A stretch of 8,485 nt of DNA. It comes from Lutibacter sp. (GTDB taxonomy: Bacteria; Bacteroidota; Bacteroidia; Flavobacteriales; Flavobacteriaceae). The position numbers and the translations under genes were made by a program. The notes under the pieces are model-generated. The model saw only the letters and a program-made list of their open reading frames with translations, was not told where the DNA came from and did no database searches. Positions 1 through 4,238 of the stretch are shown here, one piece after another. Every line of letters begins with the position of its first letter. Position 1 is the stretch's first letter. The stretch covers positions 1 through 8,485 of the forward strand of contig JAUVOS010000103.1 of NCBI GenBank assembly GCA_030599055.1, in the 5' to 3' direction.

Positions 1-657
1 ACAATCTCATATGCACAACAAGGAAAAGGAAAGAAAAACAAAGAAGCCGTTAAGACTGAGAAACAACTCAAAGCTAAAGGGCCCACATTAAAAAGTTCAG
101 ATCAGGTTTTAGCAACAGATGCCAAACAAAAAGGGGAAATAGCGAAACAAGAGGTGAAAATTGCCAAACAAGAGGTTAAAGTAGCAAAACAAAAGGTCAA
201 AGATGCAAAACAAAAGGCTAAAGTTGCCAAACAAGACAAAGATCAACTTAGAGATAATCAAAAAGGAAAAGATGGAGATAGAGACATGAAAATGAAAAAA
301 GATAAGAAAGGGAAAGATGCCAAAGATCAAAAAGGCAATGCTTATGGAAAGAATAAACAAGGTCTTAAAGGAAAAGAATTTGGACAAGAAAGAGCCCGTC
401 AAGCAAAGCAAAATAGAGAACTAAAAGAAAGAGAATTACACGAAACCATCGGTAATGGAGATTCTAGAATTGTAACGGCGAATGACAGAATAAGAATAGC
501 AAAAGAAAAGTTAGAAAAAGACAAAAAAGAAGGTAGTGTTAAAGAAGAAGACTATAAGATTAGACAAGAAAAAATCGAAAAAGCCGAAAAAGGTGTCGAG
601 AGTTTAAAAGAAAGATTGATGAGAGCTAAAGAAATTATGAGTCCTGGAGCTAAATAA
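1..657 (+). CDS. Secreted Lys/Gln-rich heptad-repeat protein (5'-truncated)
   Basis: The frame is open from the first base to TAA at 655-657 (218 codons visible), so the gene begins upstream. The first visible residues, TISYAQQGKGKKNK, look like the end of a signal peptide (cleavage near YAQ/Q) followed by a basic mature chain, so little beyond the signal peptide is probably missing. A GTG at 154 lies inside the repeat and is not a credible start. Residues about 47-81 form five heptads of the type xAKQxxK. Then come a Lys/Asp-rich stretch, a NAYGKNKQGLKGKEFGQERA segment resembling motifs in small exported Bacteroidota proteins, and a charged helical, probably coiled-coil C-terminus ending SPGAK. 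There is no catalytic motif and I cannot name a family. The composition suggests a periplasmic or surface protein that binds a polyanion or self-associates, but this is inference. The reading frame is secure; the function is unknown. Confidence 0.85.
   Translation, partial: TISYAQQGKGKKNKEAVKTEKQLKAKGPTLKSSDQVLATDAKQKGEIAKQEVKIAKQEVKVAKQKVKDAKQKAKVAKQDKDQLRDNQKGKDGDRDMKMKKDKKGKDAKDQKGNAYGKNKQGLKGKEFGQERARQAKQNRELKERELHETIGNGDSRIVTANDRIRIAKEKLEKDKKEGSVKEEDYKIRQEKIEKAEKGVESLKERLMRAKEIMSPGAK
139..243 (+). repeat. Five tandem 21-bp repeats encoding Lys/Gln heptads
   Basis: Five consecutive 21-bp units begin at 139, 160, 181, 202 and 223. They encode IAKQEVK, IAKQEVK, VAKQKVK, DAKQKAK and VAKQDKD. 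All five share the xAKQ core, and the third codon positions have drifted (gcg/gcc/gca, gtg/gtt/gtc). This indicates an old duplication under protein-level selection and not a recent slippage event. Confidence 0.85.
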
Positions 658-789
658 ACCAATATGGGCTGGAAAGTACCATAGTTTTTTTTTAAGAACA
701 GTTGTAGAAACTGAAAGTATTGTACTGATTCCTATGGCTATTGGAAGCATCGTTTTAACGAACTATTGAGACCAATAAATACTAAGACT

Positions 790-836
790 AAAAACGTTCA
801 TGTTGTATTTTTTATACAGTATGAACGTTTTTTTTT
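790..836 (+). terminator. Strong intrinsic terminator hairpin
   Basis: Arms 790-808 and 814-832 pair over 19 positions (outer arms AAAAACGTTCAT and ATGAACGTTTTT, two G-U pairs within), closing a 5-nt T loop. T827-T836 is a run of T. The hairpin lies 133 nt after the stop at 657 and is the first terminator after that gene. The A run on the opposite flank is short, so plus-strand use is favoured. Confidence 0.75.
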
Positions 837-1165
837 ATTTTACTCCTAAAAAATTGGCTAGTAAAAGAAGTTCAACTTCATCATATTTTATACAAAGAGT
901 TTAAAGAGACAGCAGACAAAACAGAAGTAATCATTCAACCGTGAGATAAAATTTTAATTCACTGTTTTATAAATCGTTTACGATTATTTCACAATCATAT
1001 CATTAATAATGACTTATACTGGGTGAATAGTCACACACAGAATAATTATCAAAGATAAATAAAGTGATGGTAAAAGTTTGTGGTCAGATATAAAAGTTAA
1101 GGAGTAATGATAAAAGAATTATTGTATATTTTTGGACACAAATAACCCGTATTGAGAAGTAACTT
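837..1165. other. AT-rich intergenic stretch without a supportable gene
   Basis: No start-to-stop frame with a ribosome site supports a gene here. A 40-codon open frame (825-944, plus) ends in protein-like sequence (KEFKETADKTEVIIQP) but has no start codon and overlaps the terminator. A 12-codon frame at 1107-1145 sits only 2 nt behind an AAGGAG, too close for normal spacing. A TAnnTTTG match (1127-1134) lacks a -33 partner. The stretch ends at the palindromic element starting near 1166. Confidence 0.5.
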
Positions 1166-1300
1166 TAGTAACGTTTATGGCGATGGGCAGTAGCGGATTT
1201 CATGTCGAGTGGTTTGTCCGAAGGACAGGGCAAGAGGCTTAAATCTGCACTGACCACGAAGTACTGCACTAGCTATTGCCTATTCGCCGGTGTTGTGGGG
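1166..1300 (-). repeat. attC-like palindromic element, 3' of the lipoprotein gene
   Basis: The main stem pairs 1179-1194 with 1272-1288 over 16 bp, including two G-U pairs, with one extrahelical base (T1283). The outer AAC (1170-1172) and GTT (1292-1294) boxes pair across an asymmetric unpaired spacer. The interior holds further stems: 1195-1200 with 1241-1246, and 1213-1219 with 1223-1229 (GTCC-GAA-GGAC core). Outer AAC/GTT boxes, an unpaired spacer, an imperfect stem with an extrahelical base and a variable terminal structure match the general architecture of attC sites. The segment is visibly GC-richer than its surroundings. Confidence 0.5.
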
Positions 1301-1650
1301 TCGTTATATTTTTTCAATTAGTGTCAATATAATAGCTTGTGTCCGGTTTTATAATTCTAAGTTTCCATTTACATTTTTCTTCTGTCTCCCAATATTGCCA
1401 AGTTTCGATATTTAATTCTGATTTAGTTTGATTTTTCAATTTATATTTAATTTCCCAATAAAAAACTGGAGGACTGTTTCCCGTATTCTTGGTTGAAACT
1501 AGTTTATAGTCTGGATAATATTTAATAAAATCATTTTTGATATATTCTTGGTCTGGTTCAAGACAAGTACAACCGTATATAATAAAGGTCAAAATGATAA
1601 ATGTGATGTACTTAATCATTCGTTTTTGTCAATTTTTTAATGCCCCACAA
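1172..1650 (-). mobile_element. Putative integron-type gene cassette (one lipoprotein gene plus attC-like site)
   Basis: Read on the minus strand, the unit starts at a GTTGTGGGG box (plus 1643-1651). It carries one ORF in sense orientation (1619 to 1314) and ends in a large palindromic site whose first box is CCCCACAAC (plus 1292-1300) and whose last box is GTTAC (plus 1168-1172). In integron cassettes the left end (TTRRRY) is the reverse complement of the cassette's own attC R'' box. That is what is seen here: the 9-mers at 1292-1300 and 1643-1651 are exact reverse complements, while the outer boxes of the two palindromes (TTTAGTAAC and GTTGTAAAG) differ from them. No integrase is in view, so it could be an integrase-less cassette remnant. 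The R' box does not fit classical GTTRRRY well, which keeps confidence moderate. Confidence 0.45.
1314..1619 (-). CDS. Small predicted lipoprotein, unknown function
   Basis: This encodes 101 residues. The N-terminus MIKYITFIILTFIIYGC is a short hydrophobic signal ending in a lipobox (IYG-C, Cys17), so the mature product is about 85 residues and lipid-anchored. The mature part is polar and aromatic-rich (YYPDYK, VFYWEIKYKLKN, WQYWETEEKCKW), suggesting a small beta-rich domain. Cys19 and the Cys in EEKCKW could form a disulfide. I do not recognise a family. The ATG at 1619-1617 follows an A-rich leader without a clear Shine-Dalgarno, as is common in Bacteroidota. The gene stands alone between two palindromic elements with a promoter-poor upstream, consistent with a cassette gene. 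Small lipoproteins are frequent cassette cargo, but function cannot be inferred. Confidence 0.7.
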   Translation of the reverse strand: MIKYITFIILTFIIYGCTCLEPDQEYIKNDFIKYYPDYKLVSTKNTGNSPPVFYWEIKYKLKNQTKSELNIETWQYWETEEKCKWKLRIIKPDTSYYIDTN

Positions 1651-1707
1651 CGGAGTTATATACGCAGTCTCATTTTATGATATTGACGTATATAACGTGT
1701 TGTAAAG
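1643..1707. repeat. Second attC-like palindrome, 5' of the lipoprotein gene
   Basis: A perfect 10-bp stem, GTTATATACG (1655-1664) with CGTATATAAC (1687-1696), closes a 22-nt loop. Outer boxes ACAAC (1647-1651) and GTTGT (1699-1703) pair across a 3-by-2 unpaired spacer. It shares the AAC/GTT outer-box layout with the larger element at 1166-1300 but has a different, AT-rich stem, as attC sites of different cassettes do. The full left box CCCCACAAC mirrors GTTGTGGGG at 1292-1300. Confidence 0.5.
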
Positions 1708-1818
1708 TAAGATAAATTATATGACAAAGTCAATATAAACTCATAACTTATAATAAATAATCCCCAACTTTTATACTTGAACCAAAGTTTGTGTTCTATG
1801 GCTACTGAGTTTACCTGT

Positions 1819-1859
1819 AAAACACAAAAGCCATAACGAAACCGAAGTTTCTTTATGGC
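1819..1859 (-). terminator. UUCG-tetraloop intrinsic terminator (minus strand)
   Basis: Arms 1847-1859 and 1830-1842 pair at 12 of 13 positions. On the minus strand the loop is a C(UUCG)G tetraloop, a very stable loop often found in intrinsic terminators, and the stem is followed by UUUUGUGUUUU (1829 to 1819). On the plus strand the T run is short, so minus-strand use is favoured. No annotated gene lies directly upstream on that strand, which is what suggests the small RNA. Confidence 0.6.
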
Positions 1860-2125
1860 ATTTTGCTGAAGTGTTTGCTAAAAAGTAAAAAACAATAAAT
1901 TGATTTTTCTTGTTACTACTCTACGAGTTGTACCATCTTTCTTTCAAATTGACTCCGTTTTAAAACAGTAGTCCAACCTTTGTTGTAAAGCTTTAATAAG
2001 CAATACTTGGTAAAAACTATTATTTTAAAATGTCTCTCGCAGTCATACAAACTTTAACTATATGCTAAATACGGTTTAGGCTCATACTTTCTAGGTGACT
2101 TTGAAAAACCATGTTCAAGAACATT

Positions 2126-2189
2126 GAATTAATCTAGAAAATTGCTTTTCTTTTTTAACCCATCGAATTGATTCAGAAAATTGCTCTTC
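2126..2189. repeat. Pair of 25-bp direct repeats
   Basis: Units 2126-2150 and 2165-2189 match at 21 of 25 positions (core AGAAAATTGCT). All four differences are transitions. The start-to-start spacing is 39 bp, a multiple of three, and on the minus strand both encode KSNFL within a 20-codon frame. Confidence 0.6.
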
Positions 2190-2205
2190 ATTCCCAATCC
2201 GATTA

Positions 2206-2238
2206 CAAATATACATTGTAAATAGGATGAATACCAAA
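2206..2238 (-). promoter_or_regulatory. Consensus Bacteroidota promoter, minus strand
   Basis: On the minus strand, TTTG (2238-2235), a 21-bp spacer, then TATATTTG (2213-2206) match the Bacteroidota -33 / -7 consensus (TTTG, about 19-21 bp, TAnnTTTG) exactly. It is the only candidate in the window with both elements. It faces away from rplS, into 2200-1819, where no protein gene is visible. Confidence 0.5.
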
Positions 2239-2254
2239 AAAACAAGTATTTAGT

Positions 2255-2309
2255 TGTGAACAAGTTATAAACTCAATTATTAACAGCTTATTAACCGAGT
2301 TTATTAACA
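2255..2309. other. AT-rich cluster of TTATTAAC repeats, distantly DnaA-box-like
   Basis: TTATTAAC occurs at 2277-2284, 2288-2295 and 2301-2308, preceded by TGTGAACAA at 2255-2263. TTATTAACA and the reverse complement of TGTGAACAA each differ from the DnaA box TTATCCACA at two positions. The repeats share orientation and sit 11 and 13 bp apart in very AT-rich DNA. No dnaA or dnaN is visible, so replication function is only a possibility. Confidence 0.2.
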
Positions 2310-2318
2310 AATGTTTAT

Positions 2319-2353
2319 AAAAAAAACCATTCGCTTTATACGAATGGTTTTTT
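2319..2353 (-). terminator. rplS intrinsic terminator
   Basis: Arms 2321-2333 and 2341-2353 (AAAAAACCATTCG with its exact complement) close a 7-nt loop. On the minus strand the stem runs into eight T (2326-2319). It lies 22 nt after the rplS stop. The opposite arm also gives a T run on the plus strand, so it can act in both directions. Confidence 0.8.
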
Positions 2354-2375
2354 GTAATCTGTAAAATGGAAATTA

Positions 2376-2726
2376 CTATTGTTTCCCTTCTTTTATTTTT
2401 GCTTTTTTACCGGTAAGGTCTCTAAAGTAAGTAATGCGTGCTCTGCGTACTTTACCACTTTTGTTGATTTCAATTTTTTGTATGGCAGGTAAGTTTACAG
2501 GGAATATACGTTCCACACCAACAGTTCCTGACATTTTACGAATCGTAAAAGTTTCGGAAGTTCCAGTTCCTTTACGTTGTATTACAACACCTTTAAAAAA
2601 CTGAGTACGTGATTTATCACCTTCTTTAATTTCATAGTAAACGGTAATTGTATCTCCGGCACCAAATTTTGGTAAGTCATTTTTTGTTACAAATTCGTCT
2701 TGTACAAATTTAATGATTGATTGCAT
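2376..2726 (-). CDS. rplS: 50S ribosomal protein bL19
   Basis: 116 residues, the usual bL19 length. bL19 lies at the 30S-50S interface of the ribosome and contributes to an intersubunit bridge. Recognisable segments in order are the N-terminal helix (IIKFVQDEFV), FGAGDTITVYYEIKEGDKSRTQFFKGVVIQRKGTG at about 21-55 (the SH3-like barrel), TFTIRKMSGTVGVERIFP at about 59-76, and the C-terminal signature KVRRARITYFRDLTGKKAKI. The ATG at 2726 gives the standard N-terminus. Its neighbours are not ribosomal or trmD genes, so it appears monocistronic, with a terminator downstream and a possible structured leader upstream. The Shine-Dalgarno is weak, as usual in this phylum. Confidence 0.97.
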   Translation of the reverse strand: MQSIIKFVQDEFVTKNDLPKFGAGDTITVYYEIKEGDKSRTQFFKGVVIQRKGTGTSETFTIRKMSGTVGVERIFPVNLPAIQKIEINKSGKVRRARITYFRDLTGKKAKIKEGKQ

Positions 2727-2802
2727 CTTGTTAGATTTTATGGATAATCAAAGTCAACATTCACGATTTTCGTCAGAGGTTGAAATTGAGTTTGCAAATT
2801 TA
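2727..2802 (-). promoter_or_regulatory. rplS promoter (-7 box) and possible autoregulatory leader
   Basis: TAAATTTG on the minus strand (2802-2795) matches TAnnTTTG; no -33 TTG is visible. A start about 6 nt downstream gives a roughly 60-nt leader. The leader can form a nested hairpin: outer TCAAC/GTTGA (2754-2758 with 2779-2783) around ACGA/TCGT (2763-2766 with 2770-2773). Structured bL19 leaders have been described in flavobacteria, as I recall; whether this one matches is untested. Confidence 0.35.
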
Positions 2803-2864
2803 TAAAAAGATTTTAGAAATGAGCCTTATATTGAATCTTTTTTATTCGTGGGGAAGAAAGCTTA

Positions 2865-2934
2865 TCCCGATAATTATTGGGAGGTTTAATACCCCAAGCC
2901 TTTGTGTCTGTATGGCATGGTTTGCAAAGCAAAC
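2865..2934. repeat. Cluster of short palindromes between rrf2 and rplS
   Basis: The near-palindrome 2865-2882 (TCCCGATAATTATTGGGA, one mismatched pair) is followed by GTTTGC-AAA-GCAAAC (2920-2934). With the hairpin at 2944-2969 this makes three palindromes in about 105 bp. They could be parts of an intergenic repeat element or processing/terminator structures. An open plus-strand frame across them (2780-2974) starts with TTG, has no ribosome site, and is judged spurious. Confidence 0.4.
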
Positions 2935-2943
2935 TTATTATAA

Positions 2944-2969
2944 TACTCCGATGGTTCTACCTCGGAGTA
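2944..2969 (-). terminator. Hairpin directly after the Rrf2 gene
   Basis: TACTCCGA pairs with TCGGAGTA, then GGT with ACC after one bulged T (T2952), closing a TCT loop. It starts 11 nt after the Rrf2 stop, the position expected of a terminator. Downstream on the minus strand there is an AT-rich stretch but no clean U tract, so it may be a weak terminator or an mRNA 3'-end stabiliser. Confidence 0.45.
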
Positions 2970-2980
2970 GTTAATTAGAA

Positions 2981-3445
2981 TTAAGGATTTGAATTATTAC
3001 CAAAATCAATTCCCTTTAATGATAGATAAGAGCCTTCTTCTTCGATTTCTTTTGAGAATGCAGCAATACTTTGATGTTTGAATTTTTCTAAAATAGCTTC
3101 TTTAAAAGGAGAGACAATGTGATGAACAGGGCAAGGGTTCTCATCGCCACAACGTGGTAAGCCCATAAAACAGGGTTCAAATACATCTCCCATTTCAATT
3201 ATATCTAATATTGCACAAACATTGTTTTTAAGATCTTTTTCGGTTGTAAAGAAACCACCTCGAGGTCCTTTTGTAGATGAAATTACTTTTGCTTTGGCCA
3301 ATTGTTGTAATAATTTGGCTATAAAATGTAATGGTATTTCTAATTCAGTTGCAATGTGTTTTGCCCCAAATTTTTGTATTCTAGAACTATTTTCTGCTAA
3401 AAAAAGGACAGATCTTATAGCATATTTTGAAGCATTTGATAACAT
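2981..3445 (-). CDS. Rrf2-family transcriptional regulator, Fe-S type
   Basis: 154 residues, typical for Rrf2. Residues 1-70 form the winged helix-turn-helix: MLSNASKYAIRSVLFLAE, recognition region ATELEIPLHFIAKLLQQLAKA, wing STKGPRGGF. Three cysteines follow, C92, C99 and C105, in the stretch CFMGLPRCGDENPC, which resembles the cluster-binding loop of IscR/NsrR-type regulators. H108 and H109 follow directly. It is therefore likely a dimeric DNA-binding sensor whose [Fe-S] cluster responds to iron, oxygen or NO. It does not match IscR or NsrR closely enough to be named, and no isc/suf gene is nearby. It is transcribed divergently from the small Cys protein and TonB receptor, so control of that pair is the simplest inference. 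The ATG at 3445 gives the canonical N-terminus. Confidence 0.92.
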   Translation of the reverse strand: MLSNASKYAIRSVLFLAENSSRIQKFGAKHIATELEIPLHFIAKLLQQLAKAKVISSTKGPRGGFFTTEKDLKNNVCAILDIIEMGDVFEPCFMGLPRCGDENPCPVHHIVSPFKEAILEKFKHQSIAAFSKEIEEEGSYLSLKGIDFGNNSNP

Positions 3446-3473
3446 AAAAAGATAAAATAGTATTTTTTCAAGG

Positions 3474-3500
3474 CAAATATACCTTTTTTATATATATTTG
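3474..3500. promoter_or_regulatory. Back-to-back divergent promoters forming an 8-bp inverted repeat
   Basis: CAAATATA (3474-3481) and TATATTTG (3493-3500) are exact reverse complements 11 bp apart. Each is a perfect TAnnTTTG -7 box: the left one, read on the minus strand, serves the Rrf2 gene (28 nt before its ATG); the right one serves the plus-strand gene (22 nt before its TTG). Neither has a clear -33 TTG, which would suit promoters needing an activator. The dyad could also be an operator for the Rrf2 protein, so one bound dimer could control both directions. Confidence 0.5.
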
Positions 3501-3522
3501 TAGGAGTCTAAAAGTTAAGATT

Positions 3523-3915
3523 TTGTTGAAAAAACAAATAGGAGGCATAGTATTTACACTATTCTATTTGGCGACCTTGTTTAAACCATTGTTGCCACAT
3601 GTAATTTATTATGCCAACTACGATTATATTGTAACGGAACTCTGTGTGAATAAAGACAAACCCGAATTACAATGTAACGGTCGTTGTTACCTAAATGCTT
3701 TAAAAAAAAGAATTGCTCCATTAACTGATGATAAACCGGTAACTACTGTGCCAATAAGTGTGAATGATAATCCAATTTTTCCATTAGATTTTTGTACGTA
3801 TATGATGCCTGAGTTCAAAGAGAATAAAAGATTATCACTCCCAATTTATTTCAAACATTTTGTAATTTCCGAGTATTCTTTCTCCATATTCCATCCACCA
3901 AAGACCTCGGTGTAA
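3523..3915 (+). CDS. Small membrane-anchored Cys-rich protein (CNGxCYL motif)
   Basis: 130 residues. No ATG or GTG is available: the frame starts at tandem TTG codons (3523, 3526), and the only ribosome-like site (AGGAG, 3502-3506) is 16 nt upstream and probably outside the transcript, so translation should be weak. Residues 7-25 form one membrane span or uncleaved signal (GGIVFTLFYLATLFKPLLP). Four cysteines follow: C41 (ELCVNKDKPELQ), the pair C51/C55 in CNGRCYL, and C91. The C-terminus ends FHPPKTSV. Small proteins with a Cys-N-K-D-K-P...CNGxC-Y/H-L pattern and a C-terminal HPP recur in Bacteroidota near TonB receptors, as I recall, without assigned function. Together with the OprC-like receptor downstream, a metal-handling role is inferred; the CxxxC pair plus H112 and H124 are possible ligands. 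Confidence 0.8.
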   Translation: MLKKQIGGIVFTLFYLATLFKPLLPHVIYYANYDYIVTELCVNKDKPELQCNGRCYLNALKKRIAPLTDDKPVTTVPISVNDNPIFPLDFCTYMMPEFKENKRLSLPIYFKHFVISEYSFSIFHPPKTSV

Positions 3916-4027
3916 ACATTGCTTTTTATGTATAGTTTTTGGATGCATTTTTTATCGATTGTGATATATTCTGTGTCTGTGTGATGATTTAGTTAGTTTA
4001 AAATATACTAAAAATTAAAAGCAATGT
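3916..4027. repeat. 11-bp inverted repeat starting at the stop codon
   Basis: ACATTGCTTTT (3916-3926), directly after the TAA, is the exact reverse complement of AAAAGCAATGT (4017-4027), with 90 bp between. A smaller stem, TTAGTTC (4036-4042) with GAACTAA (4055-4061), follows. It may form the 3' end of the small-gene mRNA. There is no U-tract hairpin, so read-through into the receptor gene is possible. Positions 3916-4238 hold no gene. Confidence 0.4.
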
Positions 4028-4085
4028 CACTTATATTAGTTCTAATCTCATTGTGAACTAAGTATCAATTTAATTTTTTAATTCT

Positions 4086-4169
4086 ATAAATAACACAACT
4101 TAAGTTGTATTATATGAAGTTATATCCTAGTAGCTATATGTTTGTAACATATTGAGTTGTGTTATTTAT
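4086..4169. repeat. 15-bp perfect inverted repeat upstream of the TonB receptor
   Basis: ATAAATAACACAACT (4086-4100) and its exact complement (4155-4169) flank a 54-nt interior; pairing extends 3 more positions inward with one G-U. The left arm also overlaps a perfect 14-bp palindrome, ACAACTTAAGTTGT (4095-4108), so the same 6 nt can pair with either of two partners. The element ends 69 nt before the receptor ATG. It could be an mRNA leader structure, a regulator site, or a small non-autonomous insertion; no target duplication is evident. Confidence 0.5.
4137..4144 (+). promoter_or_regulatory. Candidate -7 box for the TonB receptor gene
   Basis: TATGTTTG matches TAnnTTTG, 94 nt before the receptor ATG, inside the loop of the 4086-4169 inverted repeat. 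No TTG lies at the normal -33 distance; the nearest upstream one is 29 bp away (4105-4107). If used, the transcript would contain only the right arm of the repeat. Confidence 0.3.
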
Positions 4170-4238
4170 TAAGTAAAGATATTTTTATTAATGTATTAAT
4201 AACATTTAGAATGGTGTTTTTACAAAATTTTATATAAA

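Larger units (their letters stand above)
1819..2199 (-). ncRNA. Putative small RNA transcription unit
   Basis: The minus strand has a full Bacteroidota promoter at 2238-2206 and an intrinsic terminator at 1859-1819, giving a predicted transcript of about 340-380 nt. There is no protein gene between them. The longest starts give a 20-codon frame at 2191-2129 (MKSNFLNQFDGLKKKSNFLD), only about 8 nt from the predicted transcription start, and a 19-codon frame just after it. The 5' end contains two near-identical 25-nt units (plus 2165-2189 and 2126-2150). Each can form a small hairpin with a GCAA loop; the stems differ by one A-U to G-U change. It could be a regulatory RNA, a leader-peptide transcript, or a decayed gene that kept its promoter. 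No known RNA family was recognised. Confidence 0.35.

Noticed and set aside
109..411. Minus-strand 100-codon open frame rich in Phe/Leu/Ile
   Set aside because: It is the antisense of the Lys-rich coding region (AAA read as TTT) and has no independent support.
661..770. Short plus-strand open frame ending VLIPMAIGSIVLTNY
   Set aside because: Hydrophobic and open for only about 37 codons with no start in context; not separable from chance in AT-rich DNA.
825..944. 40-codon open frame ending in KEFKETADKTEVIIQP
   Set aside because: The C-terminal part looks protein-like, but there is no start codon and the frame begins inside the terminator; too short to call a gene remnant without a database search.
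1107..1145. 12-codon ORF (MIKELLYIFGHK) behind AAGGAG
   Set aside because: The Shine-Dalgarno-like sequence is only 2 nt from the ATG, the peptide is tiny, and no promoter has both elements; likely chance.
1769..1890. Overlapping open frames on both strands around the 1830-1859 hairpin (e.g. plus-strand LPVKHKSHNETEV)
   Set aside because: No start codon with a ribosome site in either frame; the open frames come from the palindromic sequence and are better explained by the terminator hairpin.
1699..1990. 9-mer GTTGTAAAG repeated at 1699-1707 and 1982-1990, possibly bounding a second cassette
   Set aside because: No palindrome precedes the 1982 copy and no CTTTACAAC partner was found, so cassette boundaries are not supported there.
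2780..2974. Plus-strand 64-codon frame starting at TTG
   Set aside because: It crosses the rplS leader and three palindromes, has no ribosome site, and reads like translated hairpin sequence.
3222..3455. Plus-strand 77-codon frame
   Set aside because: It lies antisense within the Rrf2 gene, whose family assignment is clear.
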